DNA from: Methanocellales archaeon
Lineage (GTDB): Archaea; Halobacteriota; UBA148
Assembly (NCBI GenBank): GCA_013415795.1
Contig: JAAEEL010000078.1
Coordinates: 1 to 6,347, forward strand
Direction of reading: 5' to 3'
DNA length: 6,347 nucleotides
A program made the translations under genes and the position numbers. The notes under the pieces were generated by a model, which was not told where the DNA came from, ran no database searches, and worked only from the letters and a program-made list of their open reading frames with translations. Of the stretch, positions 1 to 5,513 are shown piece by piece; position 1 is the stretch's first letter; each line of letters starts with the position of its first letter.

Positions 1-101
1 ATGTTGTATTCTTTATCCCAATATTAGATAGAAAGTAGATTAATGTATGTTGACCTCTAACATTTATCTCTGAAATCGGGAGATATGTAGAAATTTTGAA
101 T

Positions 102-135
102 CTTCCAATTGGCACCTAAAAAAAGGCGTTGGAAG
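102..135 (-). terminator. Possible terminator after desulfoferrodoxin
   Basis: Fifteen bases beyond the desulfoferrodoxin stop there is a perfect 7-bp inverted repeat, CTTCCAA (102-108) with TTGGAAG (129-135). Between the arms, the transcribed sequence has a run of seven T (118-124). Archaeal terminators usually consist of T-runs with or without a stem, so this is a reasonable end for the dfx transcript. The T-run is inside the loop rather than after the stem, which is not the bacterial arrangement. Bases 1-101 beyond it hold nothing I can recognise. Confidence 0.45.
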
Positions 136-149
136 GATTACTAGTCGGT

Positions 150-530
150 CTACCCTTTACTTCTCCACAATCCATGCAAAGTGCAGCATTCTCTAGCTAT
201 TATGTTATCAGCCTTTATAACAAAGGTCGCTTCTGGAGAATCTTTGGAAGTCAGAAACTGGCGGTAGGCTTTCCCGTCGGCAATTACTTCTATCCATCCT
301 ATATGGTGTTCTTTCTCCATTGGATGGGGCACTGAGCTGACTTTAATTTTCACTCCTGATTGGGTTTTTTCTATTACTGGAACATGCTTTTCCTTCCCAA
401 CTTCGTCTGTCTTTTCTTCAAGCATTTCCATCGGTTGCCCGCAACAAACCAGTTCTCCTACCCCTGCATACAATACTTCTACAATGTTGCCACAAACATT
501 GCATCTATAGACCTGCAATCTTTTGGTCAT
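150..530 (-). CDS. dfx: Desulfoferrodoxin (superoxide reductase, two-iron type)
   Basis: Cytoplasmic superoxide reductase, which reduces superoxide to hydrogen peroxide without making oxygen and is typical of anaerobes. At 126 residues it has the usual two-domain length. The N-terminal desulforedoxin domain has the four centre I cysteines: Cys10 and Cys13 (CNVC), then Cys29-Cys30. The catalytic domain (about 40-126) has the centre II ligands His49, His69, His75, Cys116 and His119. It also has the Glu47-Lys48 pair (EKHVP) that acts at the active site in known family members. The start is fixed by AGGAGG (537-542), 6 bases upstream. It is the last gene of the array and is separated from the winged-helix gene by 230 bases, so it probably has its own promoter. 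The peroxide it makes could be removed by the peroxiredoxin encoded upstream. Rubredoxin, also in the window, is the usual electron donor. Confidence 0.97.
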   Translation of the reverse strand: MTKRLQVYRCNVCGNIVEVLYAGVGELVCCGQPMEMLEEKTDEVGKEKHVPVIEKTQSGVKIKVSSVPHPMEKEHHIGWIEVIADGKAYRQFLTSKDSPEATFVIKADNIIARECCTLHGLWRSKG

Positions 531-600
531 TTTACGCCTCCTTTTTAATCCTATAACCTATTTTCTTCCATGATTATCGATAGATCCGTGAAGACTGTTG

Positions 601-609
601 GCTTATATG
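601..609 (-). promoter_or_regulatory. Candidate TATA box for desulfoferrodoxin
   Basis: The transcribed strand reads ACATATAAGC here. A start site about 26 bases downstream would fall near 579 and give a leader of about 50 bases ahead of the dfx ATG at 530. A second AT-rich candidate, TTATATATTTTG at about 669-680, would give a longer leader. The sequence alone does not decide between them. The rest of the 531-760 interval holds no gene. Confidence 0.35.
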
Positions 610-713
610 TTGGAAAAATGCACTTTTGCTGATCGAAGAAAGTCGAATTTTTCTCGGATGAGTGCTTTCAAAATATATAACTGTAGAGAAGCATCAAAGT
701 TAGATAAACTAGA

Positions 714-729
714 AATATACTGGTATATT
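714..729. repeat. Palindrome in the winged-helix/dfx intergenic region
   Basis: AATATAC and GTATATT form a perfect inverted repeat with 7-bp arms around a TG centre. It lies 31 bases past the winged-helix stop and 184 bases before the dfx start. It resembles a dimeric-regulator operator, but it is AT-only apart from the C/G next to the centre, so chance is possible. It lies upstream of both candidate dfx TATA boxes, which would fit an activator site or simple AT-rich sequence. Confidence 0.3.
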
Positions 730-760
730 AATGTAGATTTTGTCACCTTCATGTCCTAAA

Positions 761-979
761 TTATACTAAAGATTTAAATCCTTTTTCTGTTATTTTATAT
801 TTATCTCCGTCTTCTTTCAAGTATCCTGCTTCCATCAGGTCCCTTAACCCGCTTCTCACCCTGAAAAGAGGAAGACCAATAGTGATCGATATCTCCTCTG
901 ACGTTCTATTTTCTTTTGCTGCATCTAGAATCTTCTTTCCAGACTCGGTAGGTTTTCCATCCGGACTAATGCAAGCCAT
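761..979 (-). CDS. Small winged-helix DNA-binding protein
   Basis: A 72-residue protein that looks like a lone winged helix-turn-helix domain. After the first residues (ACISPDG) there is a helix at about 9-23. A helix-turn-helix follows at about 27-51 (TSEEISITIGLP, then FRVRSGLRDLMEAG). The wing is YLKEDGDKYKITEKG. No enzyme or ligand domain is attached. A GTG at 991, overlapping the peroxiredoxin stop by 8 bases, is possible. The ATG at 979 is preferred because AGGTGA (988-993) lies 8 bases upstream, leaving 4 bases after the peroxiredoxin stop. The tight spacing implies co-transcription with the peroxiredoxin. I infer, but cannot show, that it regulates this oxidative-stress locus. Its single cysteine (Cys3) sits outside the fold and could be redox-sensitive, but a sensor role is not established. 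Confidence 0.85.
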   Translation of the reverse strand: MACISPDGKPTESGKKILDAAKENRTSEEISITIGLPLFRVRSGLRDLMEAGYLKEDGDKYKITEKGFKSLV

Positions 980-983
980 TCTA

Positions 984-1643
984 TCATTCACCTAATTTTT
1001 TCTTGCAGAAGTACCAGTCTTTACAATCGAATCCCTGCTTTAGTCGTTCTTCAGCGGCCTCCTGCGTCGGTGGCGGTGGAACTATAACCGACTCGCCTGG
1101 TCTCCAGTTGGCCGGAGTTGCTACATGATGTCTATCTGTTGTTTGTAGTGCATCTATAATCCTCAATATCTCATCCATGTTTCTGCCCGTCGTCAGTGGA
1201 TAATATATCATTGCTCTAAGGATTCCATCTGGATCGATCACAAAGACGCATCTTGAAGTTTCTGTCTTGCTCTCTCCGGGCATTATCATGCCATAAAGGC
1301 TTGCCACATCTTTGTTCAGATCGGCAATGACAGGAAACGGTATCTTTATACCGAAATTCTCCTCGATGTTTCTGACCCAGGATATATGGGAGTAAACACT
1401 GTCTATGCTCAACCCCATAAGATTGACATTGCGCAACTGCAGTTCATCAAATATCTCTGCAAATCCTATGAATTCGGTCGTACACACGGGCGTGAAGTCA
1501 GCTGGATGCGAAAAAAGTATGAGCCAACTTCCACTAAAATCAGAGAGCTTCAACGTCCCATGTGTTGTTACTGCCTCAAAATCTGGCGCTTTTTCACCCA
1601 GTCTGGGCAACCTAGGATACCTTTCCCCCAGTTCGTCTTCCAT
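984..1643 (-). CDS. Peroxiredoxin, archaeal Prx6-like type
   Basis: Thiol peroxidase that reduces hydrogen peroxide and organic peroxides in the cytoplasm. At 219 residues it matches the archaeal long-form family. The thioredoxin-like core (about 12-170) contains the peroxidatic Cys54 in PxxxTxxC (PADFTPVC, Pro47-Thr51-Cys54) and the catalytic Arg131. The C-terminal arm has Cys207 and Cys213 in CKDWYFC, the pattern of the Aeropyrum pernix enzyme, where one of these cysteines is resolving. It is therefore expected to work as a 2-Cys enzyme despite its 1-Cys/Prx6 fold. Cys132 is an additional cysteine. The start is supported by GGGAGG (1651-1656), 7 bases upstream. It begins a two-gene unit with the winged-helix gene. 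The glutaredoxin-like protein and flavoprotein upstream in the window are candidate reductants, by analogy with the clostridial Cp9/Cp34 system. Confidence 0.95.
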   Translation of the reverse strand: MEDELGERYPRLPRLGEKAPDFEAVTTHGTLKLSDFSGSWLILFSHPADFTPVCTTEFIGFAEIFDELQLRNVNLMGLSIDSVYSHISWVRNIEENFGIKIPFPVIADLNKDVASLYGMIMPGESKTETSRCVFVIDPDGILRAMIYYPLTTGRNMDEILRIIDALQTTDRHHVATPANWRPGESVIVPPPPTQEAAEERLKQGFDCKDWYFCKKKLGE

Positions 1644-1667
1644 ATTATTACCTCCCTTTGAATTATA

Positions 1668-1683
1668 TTAATTCATAAATTAA
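1668..1683. repeat. Inverted repeat between peroxiredoxin TATA box and start site
   Basis: TTAATT (1668-1673) and AATTAA (1678-1683) form a perfect 6-bp inverted repeat around CATA. It lies between the proposed TATA box (1689-1697) and the predicted transcription start near 1667. An archaeal repressor bound here would block RNA polymerase. The arms contain only A and T, so the support is moderate to weak. Confidence 0.3.
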
Positions 1684-1688
1684 AATAT

Positions 1689-1697
1689 CATTTATAG
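1689..1697 (-). promoter_or_regulatory. Candidate TATA box for the peroxiredoxin unit
   Basis: The transcribed strand reads CTATAAATG. A start about 26 bases downstream falls near 1667, giving a leader of roughly 24 bases that contains the GGGAGG SD of the peroxiredoxin gene. The geometry fits an archaeal TATA/TFB promoter and implies transcription separate from the iscU cluster, whose last stop is at 1738. Confidence 0.5.
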
Positions 1698-1737
1698 CAC
1701 AGAATTCGTAACTGCATCTATTATTGAGGCATATATA

Positions 1738-2139
1738 CTATTTATTCATTCTTCTACTAACTTTCTTTTTACCTTTATAATCCTTAATCGCTTCATGAAG
1801 CGCATCTGATGCTAGATTGGAACAATGCATCTTTCTTGGAGGCAAACCATCAAGCTCATCCGCCACATCATTGCGGTTTATTTTCATGGCTTCGTCGACA
1901 TGCTTCCCTTTAGCTAGCTCTGTCACCATGCTGCTTGTCGCAATAGCAGAACCACATCCGAATGTTCTGAACTTAACATCTTTTATAATATCGTCTTTCA
2001 CCCTAATAAAAATCTCCATTAGGTCTCCACAGACGGGATTTCCTACCTTTCCATATCCATCGGGATTTTCTATAGTACCTACATTTCTCGGATTTGTGAA
2101 ATGTTCCAGTACTTTTTCACTATAACCTATCTGTGCCAT
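1738..2139 (-). CDS. iscU: IscU-type Fe-S cluster scaffold protein
   Basis: Scaffold on which a [2Fe-2S] cluster is assembled before transfer to apoproteins. The 133-residue protein has the family N-terminus (YSEKVLEHFTNPRNVG). It has the three ligand cysteines Cys37, Cys62 and Cys106, with Asp39 in NPVCGD. The LPPRKMHCS segment (99-107) matches the conserved LPPxKxHCS loop. The last 12 residues form a basic tail (KGKKKVSRRMNK) that looks unusual. An in-frame GTG at 2151 would add four residues. The ATG at 2139 is preferred because GGTG (2146-2149) lies 6 bases upstream and the protein then begins at the usual place. It follows the iscS-like gene after 28 bases, so the two are probably co-transcribed and act as an IscS-IscU complex. 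No HscA/HscB chaperones are seen. Confidence 0.95.
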   Translation of the reverse strand: MAQIGYSEKVLEHFTNPRNVGTIENPDGYGKVGNPVCGDLMEIFIRVKDDIIKDVKFRTFGCGSAIATSSMVTELAKGKHVDEAMKINRNDVADELDGLPPRKMHCSNLASDALHEAIKDYKGKKKVSRRMNK

Positions 2140-2167
2140 ATAAACCACCACATACTACCTATCTATT

Positions 2168-3322
2168 TTATATAGGCGAAAGTTTCCTCAACCTTTCGAC
2201 CGTCTCCTTTACAGCCCTTATTATCAGGGGTATTTCTCCAATATTATTTGATTTTCCAAGAGTTAAAACCATTGATCCATGGGCATCTTCGTGTTTTAGA
2301 CCAATCGCCAATAGTACATGTGAGGGCTCCAAAGTTTTGGAAGTGCATGCTGAACCCGTTGATACCTGTATATGGTATTTCATATCCATGTTCAATAGGA
2401 TGCTTTCGCCTTCTATGCCACTGAACCGGAAACTGGCATGGTTAGGAAGTCTTCGAGTAGGATGACCCGTGAGATAAGCTTCTTCGATCTTCAGTATCTC
2501 ATTTATAAGTTTATCCCTTATTTCCCTTAACCTCTCGCTTTCCTTATTCATTTCTTTTTTTATTATCCGTGAAGCTTCCCCCATACCTAAAATAGCAAAT
2601 AAGTCCTCTGTTCCTGATCTAAGCCCTCGCTCCTGCCCACCGCCAAGAAGGATTGGTTGAAGTTTTACCCCGGGTTTTATATACAACGCACCAGCTCCTT
2701 GAGGTCCGTAAATATCGTTAGAAGAAAGTGTTAAAAGATCTATTCCGTCACTTTGGACGTCTATGGGTATACGACCTGCTGCAGCAGTTGCATCCACATG
2801 CAAATATAGACCTTTTTCGTGGACTACCTCACCTATCTCTTTGATAGGTTCTATAGTCCCTATCTCATTATTTGCGTACATTATCGAGGTAACCGTAGTA
2901 TCCTTGGTCAAGATGTCATTAAGTTTACCTGTATCGACAATGCCCATTGAATCAACTGGTATTATTTTCAACTCAAAGCCACTTTTCAGAAGCTCTTTCA
3001 TGGAATTAATGACTGATATGTGGTCTATAGCGCTTGTAGCAACTTTTTTACCCTTTTTTATGTTTCTAAGTGCCGTTCCCTTAATAGCCAAGTTGTTAGA
3101 TTCGGTCGCTCCACTGGTAAAGATGATATAGCCCCCGTCTTCTGCGTTTATAAGTTCTGCCACCTTTTCCCTAGCATCTTCTATAATTCTTTTCGACTCC
3201 AATCCCATTGAATGGAGAGATGAAGGATTTCCAAAACCACTTTTAAGAAAAGGTTCAGCAAAATCCAATATCCTTGGATCAATTGGCATCGATGATGCGT
3301 GATCCAAGTATATATTTCTCAT
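2168..3322 (-). CDS. iscS: IscS-like protein lacking the PLP lysine
   Basis: A 384-residue fold-type I aminotransferase-class protein of the NifS/IscS family. Visible family elements include YLDHAS (5-10), TSGATESNN (69-77), His101, ANNEIGT (150-156), HVDAT (175-179) and GLRSGTED (233-240). The active-loop cysteine is Cys326 in STGSAC. However, the motif that normally carries the PLP Schiff-base lysine (SxHK, E. coli Lys206) reads SSNDIYGP, with Asn202 and Asp203. The Gln that contacts PLP in E. coli IscS is Ala180. Codons AAC GAT are clear and the frame is intact, so this is not a pseudogene. A. fulgidus IscS has the same SSND sequence and is reported to lack desulfurase activity while its cysteine helps hold the IscU cluster. 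I infer a similar role here. AGGT (3330-3333) lies 7 bases upstream of the start, and the dsrE stop is 9 bases away. Confidence 0.95.
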   Translation of the reverse strand: MRNIYLDHASSMPIDPRILDFAEPFLKSGFGNPSSLHSMGLESKRIIEDAREKVAELINAEDGGYIIFTSGATESNNLAIKGTALRNIKKGKKVATSAIDHISVINSMKELLKSGFELKIIPVDSMGIVDTGKLNDILTKDTTVTSIMYANNEIGTIEPIKEIGEVVHEKGLYLHVDATAAAGRIPIDVQSDGIDLLTLSSNDIYGPQGAGALYIKPGVKLQPILLGGGQERGLRSGTEDLFAILGMGEASRIIKKEMNKESERLREIRDKLINEILKIEEAYLTGHPTRRLPNHASFRFSGIEGESILLNMDMKYHIQVSTGSACTSKTLEPSHVLLAIGLKHEDAHGSMVLTLGKSNNIGEIPLIIRAVKETVERLRKLSPI

Positions 3323-3331
3323 GGATCGTAC

Positions 3332-3694
3332 CTAAAACCACATTGTTGCAGTTGCATCCAGTGCCAGGTCGTTCAGTGTTCCTGCCCCCACTATTTTCAC
3401 TCCCTTTATTAATTCAACCTTTTCCCAACCAAACATCTGTTTGGATGCTTCGCATGCATATATTTCAATTCCCATCTCTAGAGTTTTGTGTATCATTTCC
3501 AACACACTTGGGAAGCTTCCAAGTTTTATCTTTTCTGCTACACCAAGAAGCAAGACTCTCAATCCTTGACCAAGATAATACACTTTTGCGTCAATGTCCA
3601 TCATCTTCGCAGTTTGAGCCAAAACCAAAGGTGAATACTGTCTTTCGGGCGTATCACTTGTTTGTACATAAAGAATTGAATTTTCGTTTTCCAT
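3332..3694 (-). CDS. DsrE-family sulfur-carrier-like protein
   Basis: A 120-residue soluble protein of the DsrE/DsrF-like fold, whose members carry sulfur as a cysteine persulfide or interact with TusA-type carriers. The N-terminus forms a β-strand (SILYVQTSD). A lysine-containing helix-strand core follows (AKVYYLGQG), and a single cysteine, Cys81, lies in IEIYACEASKQMFGW, at the place of the reactive cysteine of DsrE-like proteins. The C-terminus reads AGTLNDLALDATATMWF. There is no signal peptide or membrane segment. It sits between the tusA-like gene (64 bases upstream) and the iscS-like gene (9 bases downstream), which makes sulfur hand-over to IscS/IscU plausible but unproved. It has a GGGG/GTTGAT stretch before the ATG, a moderate SD. 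The DsrE subgroup cannot be assigned from the sequence alone. Confidence 0.88.
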   Translation of the reverse strand: MENENSILYVQTSDTPERQYSPLVLAQTAKMMDIDAKVYYLGQGLRVLLLGVAEKIKLGSFPSVLEMIHKTLEMGIEIYACEASKQMFGWEKVELIKGVKIVGAGTLNDLALDATATMWF

Positions 3695-3758
3695 TTTAAA
3701 TCAACCCCAATATTAGTTTCCATCCCATTGAATAGATATCTTACTCGTCTAACTTAAG

Positions 3759-4004
3759 TCATTTCATCCTTTTGATATAAAAGGTCAATATTGTCCCCTC
3801 TTTTTCAAATTTCAGAATAGTATGTCCGGTACGCTTAGCCCACCGTTTGATATCCTCTTCAGCTGCCGGGTCATCGGCCTCCACCTTCAGCACTTGCCCC
3901 ACTTCAATCTTTTCTATTTCCTCCTTGGTCATGGCAATGGGCATAGGACAGTAGAAACCTACGCAGTCTAACTCTGCATCTGAAACAATATCTGAATCCC
4001 TCAT
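3759..4004 (-). CDS. tusA: TusA-like sulfurtransferase
   Basis: An 81-residue TusA/SirA/YeeD-family protein, which binds sulfur as a persulfide on one cysteine and passes it to partners. The defining CPxP motif is CPMPI, with the active Cys19. A second cysteine, Cys14, precedes it (ELDCVGFYCP). The rest fits the family βαβαββ fold, including the VGQVLKVEADDPAAEEDIKRW segment split here as VGQVLKVEADD and PAAEEDIKRW. The start is supported by GGAGAG six bases upstream of the ATG. It opens the tusA-dsrE-iscS-iscU cluster. In a normal Isc/Tus system TusA receives sulfur from IscS. Since the IscS-like protein here lacks the PLP lysine, the direction of sulfur flow could be reversed. That is inference. 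Confidence 0.93.
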   Translation of the reverse strand: MRDSDIVSDAELDCVGFYCPMPIAMTKEEIEKIEVGQVLKVEADDPAAEEDIKRWAKRTGHTILKFEKEGTILTFYIKRMK

Positions 4005-4072
4005 CGAATTCTCTCCTATATTTATCTATTCTGCCTTCCGATATTCATGACTACCAATATAACCGTATAGAT

Positions 4073-4081
4073 CATATATAG
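4073..4081 (-). promoter_or_regulatory. Candidate TATA box for the tusA-dsrE-iscS-iscU cluster
   Basis: The transcribed strand reads CTATATATG, 39 bases past the flavoprotein stop. A start about 26 bases downstream would be near 4051, giving a leader of about 47 bases before the tusA ATG at 4004. A second weaker candidate, GGTTATATTGG at about 4055-4065, would give a shorter leader. The 115-base gap from the flavoprotein gene favours a separate promoter, although read-through is possible because no strong terminator is seen. Confidence 0.45.
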
Positions 4082-4119
4082 TCACAATTTTATTCTTACG
4101 CTTCCATACGTCTTACTTT

Positions 4120-5034
4120 CTATGAATCAAAAATGTTTTTTGAGATATACTTAAAAGCTGAAAGACTTGCGATAGCTCCTTGTCCAGCAGCAACAATTAT
4201 CTGTTTTTCAGGAACGTCGGTAACATCTCCTGCAGCAAATAGCCCGGGAACATCAGTTTCACACCGCTTGTTCACAATTATTTCGTCTTTTTTATTGGTA
4301 TTAACATCACACCCAGGTCCTTTTACAGGCATTGAACCAATCTCGATGAAAACACCTTGCACATCTAGCATTCTTTCTACAGATTTATTAACCTGTAGTT
4401 TTATATTATTTACAAATTTATCTCCCATGATCTCTTTTGTGTTAGTGTTGTTGAGGATTTCTACTTTATCTGATTTTTTTATCTTTTCTATCATTATTTC
4501 ATCCCCTTCAAGATCATTATTAATATTAATTAGATAAATTTTATTTGCAATGGACATCAATTGAATTGTAGCATCCATGGCAGAATTGCCACCGCCAATT
4601 ACTGCAACATCTTTTCTTGCAAATAGAGGTGCATCACATGTAGCACAATAAGTAACTCCTCTGTTTTTGAATGCTACTTCACCAGGCACACCAAGTAATC
4701 TTGGCTTTCTTCCTGTGGCAACTATTGCAGTTAAACACTCATATTCTCCTTTATCTGTCTCCACCTTGAAATGATTGTCTAACTTTCTGAAACACAGTAC
4801 CTCAGTATTTTCTTTTATTTCAACATCAAAACTTTTCAAGTGTTCCTCGAACTTTTTTGCCAATTCAGCACCTGAGATGAACTGGTATCCAATGTAGTTT
4901 TCGACAGTTGCCGAGGATGCCGCATATCCGCCGATATTCTTGGTTACCACAAGTGTTTTCATCTTTTTCCTTGCAGCATACACTGCAGCAGTTATGCCTG
5001 CTGGACCTGCTCCGGCGATTATTAGGTCATACAT
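4120..5034 (-). CDS. Thioredoxin-reductase-like flavoprotein, atypical cofactor site
   Basis: A 304-residue FAD-containing disulfide reductase of the low-molecular-weight thioredoxin reductase family. It has the FAD-binding GAGPAG (8-13), the redox-active CATC (Cys130, Cys133), the second nucleotide-fold GGGNSA (147-152) and the C-terminal FAD motif AAGDVTD (267-273). After GGGNSA, where classical enzymes have HRRxxxR to hold the NADPH 2'-phosphate, this protein reads LININNDLEGDE, with no arginine. NADPH is therefore an unlikely donor; NADH, reduced F420 or ferredoxin are possible in related enzymes. The start overlaps the glutaredoxin-like gene by 8 bases (ATGTATGA), and GTGAG lies 7 bases upstream, so the two are translationally coupled and probably work as a pair. 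Clostridium pasteurianum Cp34/Cp9 is a known similar pair that reduces a peroxiredoxin. Confidence 0.93.
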   Translation of the reverse strand: MYDLIIAGAGPAGITAAVYAARKKMKTLVVTKNIGGYAASSATVENYIGYQFISGAELAKKFEEHLKSFDVEIKENTEVLCFRKLDNHFKVETDKGEYECLTAIVATGRKPRLLGVPGEVAFKNRGVTYCATCDAPLFARKDVAVIGGGNSAMDATIQLMSIANKIYLININNDLEGDEIMIEKIKKSDKVEILNNTNTKEIMGDKFVNNIKLQVNKSVERMLDVQGVFIEIGSMPVKGPGCDVNTNKKDEIIVNKRCETDVPGLFAAGDVTDVPEKQIIVAAGQGAIASLSAFKYISKNIFDS

Positions 5035-5263
5035 TACTTAGCTCACTTTCTATTGCTTCTCTATCAAAACCAACAATGATCTTTTCGTTGATTTCAATTT
5101 GAGGGACCCCCATTTGTCCAGATTTTTTAATCATCTCTTCCGCGGCTTTGCTATCCACTGAAACATCTATATCTTCAAAGTCAACACCTTTTTCTTTGAG
5201 GAAACTTTTTACCATCCGACAATATGGGCATGTTGGTGTCGAGTACACCTTAATTTTTGCCAT
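5027..5263 (-). CDS. Glutaredoxin-like small redox protein (CPYC)
   Basis: A 78-residue thioredoxin-fold protein of the NrdH/YruB-like glutaredoxin group. It has CPYC at 12-15, the cis-proline Pro54 in GVPQIEI, and GFD (65-67). There is no C-terminal extension or signal peptide. It likely carries electrons from the coupled flavoprotein to disulfides such as the oxidised peroxiredoxin. It could instead serve as a ribonucleotide reductase donor, but no such gene is nearby. It has the best SD in the window, AGGGAGGTGA (5267-5276), 3 bases from the ATG. It resembles the Cp9 protein of C. pasteurianum, whose gene lies near the rubredoxin gene, as here. Its gene overlaps the flavoprotein gene by 8 bases. 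Confidence 0.95.
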   Translation of the reverse strand: MAKIKVYSTPTCPYCRMVKSFLKEKGVDFEDIDVSVDSKAAEEMIKKSGQMGVPQIEINEKIIVGFDREAIESELSNV

Positions 5264-5334
5264 TTTTCACCTCCCTACAACTCAAACTTGTATGGCATTC
5301 TCTTCATTTCATCTCACAGATTGGAAACCTTTTG

Positions 5335-5366
5335 ACAGCTACAGAATTTTTTACAGCTCCAGAATT
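5335..5366. repeat. 14-bp direct repeat over the glutaredoxin promoter
   Basis: ACAGCTACAGAATT (5335-5348) and ACAGCTCCAGAATT (5353-5366) match at 13 of 14 bases and are offset by 18 bases. With the proposed TATA box at 5371-5379, the start site would fall at about 5350, so one copy lies between TATA and start and the other immediately downstream. That is a common site for archaeal repressor binding. The upstream copy also overlaps the end of a possible small ORF. Confidence 0.6.
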
Positions 5367-5452
5367 AACCCCATATAAAAAAGGTATTTAAGAATTATTT
5401 TTCTTATTCCACATAAACCAGATAGTTCCTCTTGGATTCTCTCTTTAATCAT
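5351..5452 (-). CDS. Possible 33-residue small protein
   Basis: An unlisted short reading frame runs from ATG at 5452 to TAA at 5351. It is supported by GGAGGG (5460-5465), exactly 7 bases upstream of the ATG, and by its position 61 bases after the nfu stop. The product begins MIKERIQEEL and ends with a hydrophobic stretch containing KIILKYLFYMGLILEL, perhaps a single membrane-associated helix. The first 17 bases match the first 17 of nfu at 14 positions, so it may be a remnant of a duplication of the nfu start. No known family is recognised. The candidate glutaredoxin TATA box lies inside it, so both calls cannot be taken as certain. Confidence 0.3.
   Translation of the reverse strand: MIKERIQEELSGLCGIRKIILKYLFYMGLILEL
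5371..5379 (-). promoter_or_regulatory. Candidate TATA box for glutaredoxin-flavoprotein pair
   Basis: The transcribed strand reads TTTATATGG, preceded by CTTTT. A start about 26 bases downstream (about 5350) would give a leader of about 85 bases before the glutaredoxin-like ATG at 5263, with a 14-bp direct repeat flanking the start site. If the small ORF at 5351-5452 is real, this promoter sits inside it. Confidence 0.4.
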
Positions 5453-5513
5453 AAAACATCCCTCCACTACTGGTTCTAAAGCGAAATAACAGAAAGAGGA
5501 CTTATTACTTATC

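Noticed and set aside
612..666. Possible terminator hairpin (GCACT/AGTGC arms) before dfx
   Set aside because: The arms are only 5 bp, 37 bases apart, and the T-run is short; it could easily be chance.
2140..2151. GTG start of IscU four residues upstream
   Set aside because: The GTG lies within the GTGGTGG stretch that serves as SD for the ATG at 2139, where IscU proteins usually begin.
2763..3131. Plus-strand open frame inside the iscS-like gene
   Set aside because: It is an antisense shadow of an intact, well-recognised gene, with no SD or family features.
2168..3322. The missing lysine as evidence of a pseudogene
   Set aside because: The frame is full length, the catalytic cysteine and other motifs are kept, and A. 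fulgidus IscS has the same substitution.
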